The translations under genes were made by a program, and so were the position numbers. Below the pieces are notes generated by a model, which ran no database searches, had not been told where the DNA came from, and saw nothing but the letters and a program-made list of their open reading frames with translations. 64,000 bases of DNA from Lepidodermella squamata (Eukaryota; Gastrotricha): positions 3,410,001-3,474,000 of the forward strand of contig JBLDXI010000017.1 in assembly GCA_047495785.1 (NCBI GenBank). The letters are read 5' to 3'. How positions within the stretch are numbered: position 1 is the stretch's first letter; every line of letters begins with the position of its first letter. Positions 1-11,292 of this stretch are shown here, piece after piece.

Positions 1-185
1 GTGAGTTTTTATTTTAACCGAAATAATTCGACACTGGCTTTACAAATTCGAAAAAATCCCAAGTTGTCAACTATTCCTCATTATTTCAATTATTCCAGTC
101 GTCATTGTTTAAATCAGTGAAATGATGCGCAATTTTAATTGGAACGCAAATTGATCGAAACTGGAAAAATTTGTGTCTGTCTGTA

Positions 186-332
186 GGGGAGTTAATGAAA
201 ACTGGGAGGAGTTATTTTAAACTAGGAATAATTAACTCCGGGAGTTACTTTACCCTAGCATTTTTTAACTGGGGAGTTGATTTTTCCCGGAAATTTTAAC
301 TGGGGAGTTAATTATTCAGGGGAGTTAAAATA
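186..332. repeat. Degenerate short tandem repeat, GGGGAGTTAA-type units
   Basis: The core GGGAGTTA/ACTGGGGAGTTAA recurs about six times, interrupted by T-rich spacers and one inverted copy (TTAACTCCGGGAG). Spacing is irregular, at roughly 20-35 nt. No reading frame runs through it. I see no gene in the first 900 bases. Confidence 0.5.
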
Positions 333-928
333 AACTGCTACACCGGCCTTAGAGGGTTAAATGCCTGATGTTTGTGTTATTTTTTAATACGGTCCAAAGG
401 TCATTGCGACTAAAAATAACCTCATTAGCAGCGATCGCTATTTTTCTTCTGCGACCACCAAAAAAACTAATTCATGAAAATCACTTATTTACGCAAAGAT
501 CAGTTTTTTGCTAGCTACCTTAAAGATCTCGATAGAAAACGGCGGGTTTGTGAAAAGATCAGTTATTTTGTTTTCAGTTTTTATTTTTATTATCGATGGC
601 AATTTTATTTTTTAATAAAAATGAATACAAAATTTGCCATTGTGTATAATTAATATGCACACTTACTCTATAAACCAGTGCTCCGCAAACTTTTTCGCAA
701 TACCGGATAACGGGAGCTTCGAAGTCGCCGCGTCCTGGTACGTCTCATGCCAAAATGAAGTTGGGCAAACCACACAACACACAGCTGTCCATTTATGTCG
801 AATCGAACCCTCGACGCTCGAATGCCATAACCCCTAATAGTAGCTGATCTTTCACCACCTCCATGAATTTCTTCGGCTGCTCGTAATAGCGTCATAGAGA
901 CATATTTTGAGTTTGAGTACTTCCTCGG

Positions 929-929
929 C

Positions 930-960
<31 letters not shown>
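929..960. repeat. TTTA microsatellite
   Basis: About eight uninterrupted copies of the tetranucleotide TTTA/TATT. A simple repeat with no coding role seen. Confidence 0.9.
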
Positions 961-961
<1 letters not shown>

Positions 962-1096
962 TGAGCATGATATCCTGGAAGCATAGAGAAAGAAAGGTCA
1001 TTTTTTTCTCTATGCCTGGAAGGAAGCTCGATAGTGAAAAAAGAAAGTGCAGCCGCAGTAGAGTAGTCACTTTTAGTTTCAGTGATCAGAATAACA

Positions 1097-1124
1097 TATC
1101 CAAAAGCAGGGCAGTTTCCATAAC
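1097..1124. repeat. 28-nt direct repeat, copy 1
   Basis: Contains the core GGGCAGTTTCCATAAC. It matches 2480-2507 at 27 of 28 positions in the same orientation. The two copies bracket the Rx-like exons. Confidence 0.6.
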
Positions 1125-1710
1125 GCCACAGCAGCCATCACTTCAACGCTCATCGGCGATGTCCACACTAGAAAAAATATGGTCCGAAATCAGGGGGTGC
1201 TCCATCTGAATTCAGGGGTAGGCCCTAAAATCAGGGGGTTGCAAAGTGATGTTTTTTCAGAGCTATGAATTCATACTATACTAATTGAACATCTCCCGAA
1301 TTAGGCGGTATGATATTAGGGGATGAATAATTGAATCAAAAACTTCAGAATTTTTGTAATATTTCATGTGTGCATATGCTAATTAGGCACCGAGTCAGAG
1401 TCGTATTCATGAACGAAGGTCCACTCGCTGAAAAATTGGCATAGATTCACACGCGACAATCACTTAGATTCATGCAAGGAACTTGGTAATAGTGTTGGTT
1501 GGTAGTATCACTGGTTGCCGGGTAGTCCTGGGTGGAGAACCTCTGACCCATGTCCCCGGTTACCTTATAGGGTCTCGGAGCCATCAGTTACCTTGTTGCC
1601 TGGTACAACCAGGTATACTTGAATTTTGAAAAATAAATATCATTTTAAAACTATAAAATATTCGCTGAATATTGACAGATTTTTTTCAAAAATTGCATTA
1701 ATTAATTGCC

Positions 1711-1768
1711 AAGGTCCGAATTTATGCCTATGAGAATAATTAATTTTGAACCCCTAAATTCGGACCTT
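1711..1768. repeat. Inverted repeat with 14-bp perfect arms
   Basis: The arms are AAGGTCCGAATTTA (1711-1724) and TAAATTCGGACCTT (1755-1768), separated by 30 nt. The GAATTCGGACC-like core recurs at 1846-1865 and, more degenerate, from 1185 to 1325, so this stretch looks like a decayed repeat cluster directly upstream of the first exon at 1883. Confidence 0.55.
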
Positions 1769-1882
1769 ACATAGTTAACCCCCCGAATTAGCAGGCCCCA
1801 GGGGTATGAATTCGGATGATAGAATTGCTTGTAAAGATCAATTATGCATCCCCCGAATTCGGACCATTTTTTTTCTTGTGCA

Positions 1883-2340
1883 GCTCGCCCATGTCGTCCC
1901 TTGCGCAGTTGTCATCACATTTTCGGCAACCTCATCATCAAACGCAACATCAAGTGACGTCACCGTTAAACGGCTATTTTCAACGCGATTGTGAAGGTGC
2001 TCCTTCATCGTCATTAGCAAGCGGACTACCATCGGTATGCCTTTGCTGCTAAATTTATTTGATTTTTTTCATATCAAGTCTGAAAATAACCGCTCAGGTG
2101 GCATTGGAGCGATGCGATCCATTCAGAATGGCAAAAACAGCAATAAATCTATCATGGGCCTAGCAAACGGTTCTTCATCTGACTTGCTGCCCCTTCATCG
2201 ATTTAATGGTGCCGAAAATCATCACCAACCTTCAACAGCCAGCAAGCTTGGTAACAGACCGGTCTCCTCGGCAGGCGGCGGCGCCACACTCAACAGCTCG
2301 TCGTCTGGCAAGCAAAGCAAGAAAAAACATCGCAGGAACA
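1883..2340 (+). CDS. Putative 5' exons of an Rx/paired-like homeobox gene (no homeobox found)
   Basis: Two exons are supported. The first is 1883-2034, after an acceptor TTTTTTTCTTGTGCAG, with a possible start ATG at 1890. The second is 2079-2340, after a 44-nt GT-AG intron. Joined in phase 0 they give a low-complexity Ser/Asn/Gly/His-rich sequence of about 138 residues ending GKQSKKKHRRNR, followed at once by a donor GTATAA. From family knowledge, KKKHRRNR directly precedes the homeodomain in Rx (retinal homeobox) proteins. That link rests on this short basic string only. I find no homeodomain exon (no W-F-Q-N codons) on the + strand before 18.7 kb, so the gene is either broken, misassembled, or split by a very long intron. 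It could also be an unrelated basic-tailed protein. Confidence 0.35.
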
Positions 2341-2479
2341 GGTATAATTTTTCTTTCATCGTCTATTTCTCGGGTGCCAAGTGATGCATTTTCTAAATTG
2401 CCGCAAACGGCCGATATAAGGCTTGATTGTCGTAATTGCCGTTTTTCTGCGTTGTTTTACTGGGGCACTTTCTCGGTTT

Positions 2480-2507
2480 TATCCAAAATCAGGGCAGTTT
2501 CCATAAC
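2480..2507. repeat. 28-nt direct repeat, copy 2
   Basis: Second copy of the repeat at 1097-1124 (27/28 identical, same strand), lying 140 nt after the last Rx-like exon. Confidence 0.6.
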
Positions 2508-3877
2508 ACTATCAATAACACAAGCGAATTTCAAGCCGTATTCCAAAGTTCTGACAACTTGACATGTCTTGTGTTTTCGCTTTTTATTTCTTTTTATATT
2601 AGAGTCATTCACTATGTTTTGAGTTCCAACACACACGCACTTTTATTATTTGTGTGCAACAATAAAATCGATGTGTGCGTAAAACAGCAAGCAAAATAAA
2701 AAATACGCCTTAATAATTTTCAAATTACTACTTGTCGAATTGTGATTGGCTCGTCAGTGACTCAAAACACCAGAAATTCGTCTATATAAGGAAGAAAAGG
2801 AAGAGCGCCGCGCAGGCTGAGGAAGAGAGATTGGAAGAAGAGGGGAAGATAGAGATGGAAGAATGGAAGAATTAGAGAAGGAAGAGGAAGATTGCGTGAT
2901 TCAGCCGCATCAAAGCAATCAAAGCTTCGGGTGCCATGAAACCTGCGAAAAAGTATCACCGAATTCACGTTGCCGATATTATATCACGCATCATGCAAGC
3001 GAATAATTTGCTCATGAATAATAAAACGTTTCTTTTTGGCACTTGTTTTCTGTTTTTGTGTGCGCGCCTATAGGTGTTGCCTACGTAGAAAACCAAATCG
3101 CACGCCTAGATTGATTGAGGTGTTGATGGTAAGAGCTCGTTTTTACAGATTCAACATTTACGAGAGACTATACAGCCGACACGCAGTAGTAGTAGTAGTG
3201 CTAGTAGCCATAGATGACGCGAGCCCTCATCGCTGCGGTCACACCTCGTGAGTGGCAGGCGTAATTACAGAAAACTGGCGGCGCAAAAAACAGCACACAT
3301 CTTCGGGAAAAAACTGCTGCTGGTCGCTGCTCGGCTTAACGAAGTTACACGTCGCCGGCACTTGCCGCCCATTTGCACACACAGGCGCAAACATTGCTAC
3401 CATCACAAGCTCGCTAGTTTCGCGGGCGCGCATCCACGTTTTCCCCTACCTACTGATGATGTAAAAAAACTATGTCTCTCCTGTTTTCTATTAGCTCGCC
3501 CCCGCTCTTGCGCTTTTTGCCTTGTTTTAATCCACTGCTTGCGCGCAAAGTTGTATCAAAAAATAATCATCATCATCATTTATCGTAATAGTTCAAACAG
3601 GTGCGAATGCTGGCGATAATAAAGGGCCGAGTACGGCTATTCTGAATGTTGTCGTTAGGTATATTAGTGTTTGCTATACCGTTCAACTGCTCGCGTTTTT
3701 GCGCCACACAAGGAAACTACACTGCCTGACTCCGTCCACGCGAGCGGCACTCGACGGCTCTGCTGCGTTACTGCACCACAGTTGCAAGCGCTGCCAAACA
3801 ACCTTGTTGAACAAAAACACGAACGACTGTGTCGACAAAAAACACAACAGCAACAATAATATAATCGCGGACAGAAT
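2508..3877. other. Intergenic region, no gene supported
   Basis: Holds two AATAAA signals (about 2660 and 2695) that could end the upstream transcript, a TATA-like TCTATATAAG at about 2781 followed by a purine-rich GAAGA/GGAAG tract to 2890, and short CAT and TAG runs near 3190 and 3570. The open frames here have no recognisable product. The 3' part is probably 5' flank or UTR of the gene at 3878. Confidence 0.5.
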
Positions 3878-6430
3878 ATGCGGCACTGGAAAGTGGCCCA
3901 GGTGCTGTTGGCACTCGGGCTGTCCTTATTATTAGGGGCGGCGGGCGTGGCTGAGGCGGCCTCACTCTACGAACGCTGTGTAACCAATTGCGACTGCAAA
4001 ACCAAGTTTACGGTCTGCACCGTCAGCCCGCTCGGATGCAGCACGAATCCACTTCGGTACTGCCAATGTGCCGAAGGTTATCGTGCCAACACGGGACGCG
4101 AATGCAAGCAAGGTCAGTTTGATTTCGTAACGTCGCAGGGTAGACGGGCTAGATATTCCAATATTCTGCGGATATCACTTTCTTATTGATCCCATGTTAT
4201 CCGAAAAAAGTTGTTGTATTATTTCCGATTTCTGCTCACATAGTCACTGCCTACTATAAACCGATGAACGTTTTTTGAGCCCGGAATAAATTTGGAAAAT
4301 TGAAAATTTACAGCAATGAATAATCATCGATGAAATTGGGATGATACATCCCGTATCATTTAAGATAACTAAAAACTGGGTTAAAATGCATATCAGAAAT
4401 TTCCCTTCAGAACTTTTATATTCGAAGAAAATGTTAGTTTATATCAAGACCAGTAAAAGCAGGAAGACACTGAAGCAAGCCATAGCCAAAGAGATGTTTA
4501 GAGTGTGGATAACAACGTTTCAAGCCACATGGGCTCCATCATTCATATTATAGCGATAGCCAAACAGCATTCTTGTTCGTGGATTAACGATTAACGACCA
4601 TGGACAAGCAAAAATTCGTTGGCCACTGGCAATTCGAAAGTTCGACGTTCGACGTTCGACTTCCTGTATTCCACGCTATTATTCAATATACTTTATCCGG
4701 AAAAAATATGAGGAGGATATCTCGATGAATTTTCGTACAGTCAAATGGGGGTAAAAAGCACCTGAAGGTGAAATACTCCGGGATCTCCCTGAAAGAGTGA
4801 TTTGGAGTGATCCCCAGCAGGAATCCTGATGGGCACAATAAAGGGTTGGGCTAACAGTTATTTTTTATCCATAAATTCCATCTTGCTGGCACGTTCTCAG
4901 ATCATTTACGATCTAGACCTATGATCTAGACTGTAAATTTATCTAATTCCATTAAAACTGTGTTTTGGACGTAGGGCAGGTCACATCAATATTTGTCGCG
5001 CTCTTTCGAAAATTATATATAATTGACACGTTTTGCTTCCAAGTGGAATAAAAGAGTCATTTGAATTACTTATCCCTTGCAAATATTCCGAATCAGTATT
5101 ATTAAAGATGGCCATTTTCACGTACAATGCTCGTAATTCATCGTGGCTAGTAACAAAAGTAATTCCCACCTTTTGGGAGTTTCAAAAATGTTTTAAAAAT
5201 CTGTCGTTTATAATTCGAAAGCTGACTATGGGCTTTCTGAATATGGGATGGAGTATCATGTATACCTGAGATTCGTTAAAATTAATCCAATTATTTGTGT
5301 GTACCTTGTAGAAGCTAGATTGGGCCAAAAGTGCGGCGACGACTTTGTTTGCATCGATGACTTGTCCGAATGCAACGCTCAAAGCCAGAAGTGCGAATGT
5401 GTGATCGGCTTCAAGCGATCACCAGCTCCACGGCAGCGTTGCATCTCTTCCCTCGTGACAGCAAATTTCGGCGAGACGTGTGAGAATTCGGTCGACTGTG
5501 ACGTTACGCAGGACTGCATCGATGGCACTTGCCAATGCTCCCCTGGTTACACATACAAGGCGGACGTTCGCAACTGCGTGGAATCTCAGCTCGGGTAAGA
5601 GAATCAACGTTTATATTCGGTTCTATATTATAGATTTCGACGATAATTTTTTTTATTTTCTATCATTGAAGCGACCCGTGTTCGAGTGACCTCGACTGCC
5701 TCGGCGTAAACAGCACTGTGTGCCGAGCGGGCCGTTGCGCATGTCAGACGGGTTTCGAAGCTCGCCCAATTTCTTTCAAGGGTCAAAACACCCGAATCTG
5801 CGTTCCTACTAGCGGTAAGCGTTTCACGCCGTGTGCTTTTTCGTAATTTCATGAACCTGTAATTTAAGCTCGGCAAGCTGCCAAGTTGGGCGAATTCTGC
5901 AACGAGGCTGGCACAATTCCAGGCCGAGCAACAATTTTCTGTCAATCTAACCTTACATGCACAACTTGCCCAGGCTACTTGTTCAATTCCATCGAACGAG
6001 TTTGCGTCGCTCAGACGGTTAGAGCTTCTGATTTTCTTATGAAGCCTTTGTTTGATATATTTAATTTACATATAGACTGCGCCAACTTGCGCTGTTCCGA
6101 GAGTAGCCAACGGCCGGGTGATTGTCAGTTTGAAAACAAGAACAGACGTCGCTCCCGCTCGACAAGCAATTTTTGCCCAGGTAAAATTTTGTAATTAATC
6201 TCACCCGTATTACTAGATTGCTCTTGGACGATTCATACTTTACCTGCTATAAAAGGATTATGTGAGAAAATGGAACTTGGAGAATTTCGAGCTATTACAC
6301 CTCTTTAATCCTTATCAACTTTCTTGTATAGATTACCTGTGATACCGGCTATCGACTTGTTGGCCCGGACTCGAGCTTTTGCGATGAGGCTGCTGATTGG
6401 TTAAATCAGCTAGGCCGATGCGAACAATAA
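3878..6430 (+). CDS. Secreted cysteine-rich (EB/EGF-like) protein with C-terminal sushi domain
   Basis: Six exons: 3878-4112, 5312-5594, 5672-5814, 5869-6017, 6076-6180 and 6332-6430, all with GT-AG junctions in matching phase, giving 337 residues. Residues 1-27 form a signal peptide (hydrophobic core VLLALGLSLLLGAAG). Residues 29-270 are cysteine-rich modules of the EB/EGF-like type, with repeated patterns such as C-x-C-V-I-G-F and C-x-C-S-P-G-Y. Residues 271-337, encoded by the last two exons, are one sushi/CCP domain: Cys at its start, then CDTGYRLVGP, a Trp, and a final Cys three residues before the stop. Likely an extracellular adhesion, matrix or immune-type protein. Its ligand cannot be read from sequence. 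Exon 1 is followed by a 1.2-kb intron; the others are short. Confidence 0.8.
4113..5311 (+). other. 1.2-kb first intron of the EGF/sushi gene
   Basis: AT-rich, with no coding exon recognised. A short direct repeat GTTCGACGTTCGACGTTCGA lies near 4635. Confidence 0.6.
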
Positions 6431-6935
6431 TTGTGTTCAATCATTCACATCATGTGTATCGTCCGACTTGTCCTTCAAGAAATCTCTCGCCAGTTTGTGC
6501 CAAAATGCGATTGGTCAATCGAAAATTATGGCGAAAGATTTTCCATGGTTGATTTTCGTTATCGTCTCAACACTGATGCGCGTCCTCGTTGGGACAGTGA
6601 ATGTTCTTTATTATTACCTATGTTGATCTGTCTACTCTGACATTGCGATGGCACATTCACAATGTGACCCGTGACAATATATTTTATATGTTAACTCGTG
6701 TGTACCAAAAGTATTTCAAGCACTTTTACCATAACATCATTTTTTTTCTAACAACATGAGTCTTTTCTTAAGCATGTGGAAAACTGCCTTTGTATTCAAG
6801 CTTGCGCAAAATCGACGTTTTTATTTTCAAAGAGATAGAAAAAAGTAAAAATATTTTGTGGAAATATGATGAGCTGCTTGTTTTGCCCGTGATTCAGAAA
6901 GAGGATTCAAGATGTTTGGCGAAGTTGTAAAGCTT
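6431..6935. other. Convergent intergenic region
   Basis: Lies between the 3' ends of the + gene (stop at 6430) and the - gene (stop at 6936). AT-rich, with no gene recognised; both 3' UTRs must lie here. Confidence 0.5.
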
Positions 6936-7391
6936 TTAACCAACAGAAAATAGAGCCGGAGTTGTTGATTCTAGTAGTGTGTCAGTATTTGTTTGAAGAT
7001 ATTTCAGGCCTACCGCTAAGCCAATTAGAAGAAGAACGGTAACGAGCATCGCCGTCGAACTTAAAATGAAGGATATTTGGTACTGCTTTTCGAGTGAGTG
7101 TTGTGCGAAGATTCCTTTAGCTACTCTAGTCTTACGAAGGGCCAAGATCAACGCTGGTATTGTCAAGAAGTACAATCCGACGCATAGAATCAGTGCAACC
7201 CAAGCGAAGCAAAGCACAAGGAACCTCGTCGTCACGGCACGAGCATCTTCTCCAGTTGAGATTTCGATGGTGCAAGCTTGATCCGCATATGAAACACTTT
7301 GAATGTGCCATGGATTTACATAACCATTTGGAATCGACTTTGCTACTGCTGGCATTTCGGTACAAGACTTCTTGCCATGGGATGACTTCAT
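6936..7391 (-). CDS. Small two-transmembrane protein, family unknown
   Basis: Single-exon frame of 151 residues, ATG at 7391 and TAA at 6936-6938. Two strong hydrophobic segments are visible: residues about 56-82 (FLVLCFAWVALILCVGLYFL) and about 107-129 (ILSSTAMLVTVLLLIGLAVG), joined by a short basic loop containing ALRKTRVAKG. The N-terminal 50 residues are polar. This hairpin topology resembles small membrane-trafficking proteins of the dispanin/CD225 type, but I see none of their signature motifs, so no family is claimed. The frame is clean and lacks introns, unlike most genes here; a retrocopy or a simple small gene are both possible. Confidence 0.55.
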   Translation of the reverse strand: MKSSHGKKSCTEMPAVAKSIPNGYVNPWHIQSVSYADQACTIEISTGEDARAVTTRFLVLCFAWVALILCVGLYFLTIPALILALRKTRVAKGIFAQHSLEKQYQISFILSSTAMLVTVLLLIGLAVGLKYLQTNTDTLLESTTPALFSVG

Positions 7392-8664
7392 TTAAATATT
7401 TGTCTAATAACTATTTTACATTCTGATTATGTTAGAAGTCAGTTTTTAGTATTTAGGTAATGTGGGAATAGGAAAATGGGATGGCATTGGTGCATATAAG
7501 TTTGGCTTTAGTGTGAGCCATATATACTCAGTATAGTAAAGTATAAAAAGCTGCATTCTTTGTGCATGAGTCATCGTGTATAGTACATATATAGTATATA
7601 GTACATATAATATATTGCCAACATGCGACAGCGCATCAGGTAAATTGTACGCACAGCTTCTTTCAGCGTTTTACCATTTTCTGAGCTTGAATATTGAAAT
7701 CATATTGCTGTTTAACCGGATAGCTTCAATTTCAGTTGCATCAATTATTTTATTATCAGGCCTAATGGGCCAGAGGTGATGAGAAATTGTCTGCGTTGCT
7801 TAAATGATTAAGGCAGAAATCTGAAAAATCCACCTTAACGAATGCAACAACGAGCTATATTATTCAAAAAACCGCCAAAAATGAAGACATCTTTATCTGT
7901 TTTATTTCAATAATTCTCGCAATAATAAATGAATCTTAACCCATAATCAGGGCGATATTGACGACGCTTTTATAAATCGACAACAGTAATACTATAAAAT
8001 CGTATAAAGTACACATTTTTTTACAGCATCGCGGCAAAAATTGCTGCGAGACATGACGACAGTGATGTAGATGATTGCCATACACATCTGAGCACACAAC
8101 TATAATTACTCGAATAGACACCTTGTTATATAAATTTTACAAGTAATGATTGTATAAAACACAGCAGCTGCCGTTGACCGAAGAGGCACATAGATCTCAA
8201 GATTTCTCGAGCGACGAAAGCAAAATCAAGGCAACGTTACTATATGAAACGATCAACTTTCATCAAAGACTTGGGAATTTACAACCCCAACGACAGGTAG
8301 ATGGTAAAATTTTCTAGCCATTTATTTACAAACAAGATCACTGCGAATGTGACGCGGATCACATGTCGAAGATGATTCATATTTAATACAGGAGTTGAGG
8401 ATACAAATTCGCGGATTCGGCCAATGATGATTGTAGAAAGAAAATAAAATATTATGCCATAGTATATATAGAAGTAATAAAATTTATCAACAATTGATAG
8501 CCGTCTCAATAATATGCCGCATTCATCGTTTTAGATTACTAAATAAAATTGAAGTTGAATACAAATTTCTGTTTAGTTTTATGGAATGATAAGAGCACAT
8601 ACAACAGAGAGAGGAATGCATATTTTCAAGGTACAAAAATTATTCAATGCGCGTATACTTATAT
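7392..8664. other. Intergenic, no gene supported
   Basis: AT-rich. Around 7570-7620 it holds a TATAGTACATATATAGTA-type imperfect repeat. The prospero 3' UTR probably occupies the right part, since a - strand AATAAA reads near 8318. No open frame here resembles a protein. Confidence 0.5.
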
Positions 8665-11292
8665 TTAATCCGCGAGCAGTCCGTGCATCCATTCGAGAGA
8701 GCGGAAGAAAGGCGGCAACGGCTCGTCGAGACGGGCGATCACCTTGTAGATTTGCTTCTTCCACGACGGGTCTTGGTCTTTCTGCAGAAGAATGGCGCGC
8801 ATAAACTCGCGAACAGTTGTACGAACGGCGACTGAAAAGCCGGGCGGAACTTGCAGCTGGTTGTTGCGGTTGTAGTGCAGGTTCAGAACCTTGAACAGCT
8901 CGCTGTTGCGCGACACGTCGACGTCATCAGCGTTGGTGACGCCCTCGGCGACGAGTTGCCTCGCGTACTTTTCAATGTTGATGTAGTAGAATTCGCGAAA
9001 ATTCGAGAACCATTTCACAAGCTGTGCTGTGTTGTTCTTGTTGAACGAGACATCGGGGAAGTAGATCTTCAACACCGACGACGACGGATAGCGCACGTAG
9101 AAGAACATGAGCTTCGCTTTGCGAAGGTGCATTGACGTCAACGTCTGAGTCTTGCCAAGCGGGAAAGCTGTGCCAGCCAAGCCCTATTACACGAAAAATT
9201 TAGTCTCGTTAAATCTAAATGTGAATTGACTTACCGCTAGGCCATTTTGCTGAAGCGCAGCTGATTGTTCAAGGAATGAAGTTGCGTCGATTTGTTGCTG
9301 GTGGTGATGGTGAGAGCGGTTCGGTGTGAACGGAAGCAACAGCGAAGCAGCCTGGGCTTGACTCAACGAATTAGGCCCAACTGCGCGCGAAGATGAGTTG
9401 TTGTCGCCGAATTCGCCATCGTCGCCGTCGCCAGCGCCGACAGAGACCGAAGCAGACGAAGCGCCGCCATTCGCCGGTGACATGTCGTCCTGCGCCCGCG
9501 CCAGCTCCAACTCGTCTTGATCGCAGTCGTCGGTCTGGCCGAGCAAGATGCGCTCGTCGTTCTCGAAGTCTTCGACGTCGCCCTTGATCAACGGAATCGC
9601 TTCATCGTCCTGAATCAGCGCCTCGCCAGTGCGGCCCAGGTCGTTGCGCTTGTCCGGCGAAACGCCGTCAACATTGAGCACGTCGCCATCACTGACACCG
9701 ACGCCGCCTTGGAACGAATTGTCGAGCAGCTTGCGGGCGGTTCTAGCCGACAGCCGCGTGTCCGTCACCTTGGTGCGCTTTCGCTTAGCAGCAGCTGCAG
9801 CCATGAAGTTGGCGACTGAGGAGAAGTCGAGCGCCGATGTTGACGACGACGGGTTGTTGTTGGTCGACGGCGCGAACGACGGCGTCGGCGAGTTGGCCAT
9901 GCGCTGGCTCGAAGTTTGCGCCAAGTTCGTCGCCGATGAGGTCTGACTGAGCAGCGAGCTGGCGGAGAACTTCTTACCAGCAGCGGCGGCCGCGTTGAGG
10001 TTGTTGATTAGAGCAGCTGCCGAGGCGTTGTTGAATGTCGATTGCTTGGCAGATTGTTGTTGTTGTTGTTGTTGCTGCTGTTGCTGTTGTTGGAACAGAG
10101 CCTGTGCGGCTGATTGAAACACATTTGCGAGGTAGGGGTTGTAGACACCCGGATAGGCGCCGCTGGCTGAGCCGAACGAGTTGGCGACTGAAGTTGGCAG
10201 AATGCCCGCCATAGAGTTGTTCGCACCTCCGTTTACCCGATTGCTGTAATATCGGAAACAGTTTTAGTGAATACAGACAATTTAATTGAAGTAGTTTACC
10301 TGTTAGCCGAGGCTGCCAGAGCAGCCGCAACTGCGGCGGCTTGTTGCTGTGGCGGTGAAACTGGGCTGTACAGGGTGCTGATACCGCCGAACTGCGCCAT
10401 CGACGACAGCAGTGAAGGTGGGGACGGGGCGTTACGCGCCTGCGAGCCGTTCGCCAGCAACTGGTTAGCCTGGCTAGACGAAGCCAACAGGTCGCTGTAT
10501 GTCGAGGCGAAATTCTGCAGTTGCGCCTGTGAGATGCCGCCTGGGTACAACGAATTCAGCAGCGGCGTATCGGTCTGACAGCCTTTAGATACCTGTTAAC
10601 AAAAGATTGTTTAATTTGTTTAAATTCGAACAGTCAAAACGCACCTTAGAACCTGCAGGGGCGTTAGTGACACAAAAGTAGGCCTCGATTTGGGACATGA
10701 CATCTTCGACAAGACGAGATGACGCCTTGGCTAGGTGTTCCTTCAGCGAGGTAGTTGCCAGGCGGATGAATTGCCGCGCATCGACAGCTTCAGCGTCGAG
10801 AGACGGCTCGTTTCGTGCAATCTTCGACGCGCTGGGTTCGAGCTGATGATCGAGCTTGATCGGGTGCTCTGACTTGCGTTTGTTGGTTGACGGCCGAGCA
10901 GGCATGACAACTTCGCTGCTTTCTTCGACGGGTTTGACGGGCAGGGGAGTGGCCTCGGCGTGGTTGAACAGCACGGCGTCGATGACGCGCTGTTTCTGGC
11001 GGCGGACTGACTCGTCATCAGGCAGCGAGGCTGGTGATGATCCGGCCGAAACAACGGCCGTAGTCAAATCCATGGGTTGTTCGGCAGTGGGCGCCGCTTG
11101 TGGTGATGGTGTCGACTCTTGCTGCGGCTTCGATTCGGCTTCGTCGCAACTGCTGTTCGACAAGCGGGCAGAGTAGCACTGGCGTTGCATGGCGGCTTCA
11201 TCGGCTTCAATCGAACGCTCGACGACGTCGGACGACGACTTGGCATGGCACGGCACGACAGGGCCAAAGGAAGACACCATCGACGACGACAT
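8665..11292 (-). CDS. pros: Prospero homeodomain transcription factor
   Basis: Four exons on the - strand: 10645-11292, 10300-10592, 9235-10243 and 8665-9183, phases matching, 822 residues. The last exon encodes the Homeo-Prospero domain from about residue 664, with [20 protein letters not shown] and [20 protein letters not shown] clearly recognisable, and ends shortly after it, as is usual for Prospero/Prox. The N-terminal two thirds is low-complexity Ser/Ala/Gln-rich, with a 13-residue poly-Gln tract near residue 370 and a basic [11 protein letters not shown] likely nuclear signal near 470. Role by family: a nuclear sequence-specific regulator of neural and glial cell fate. An in-frame TAA lies 13 codons upstream of ATG 11292, supporting that start, although further 5' UTR exons are likely. 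Length is between human PROX1 and the longer fly protein. Confidence 0.95.

Noticed and set aside
668-895. Possible tRNA-derived sequence (T-arm-like GGGTTCGATTC on the - strand)
   Set aside because: No acceptor, D or anticodon stems can be paired around it.
2762-2968. - strand open frame of 68 codons
   Set aside because: It is the complement of a purine-rich GAAGA tract and reads as a Leu/Phe/Ser/Pro-rich artefact.
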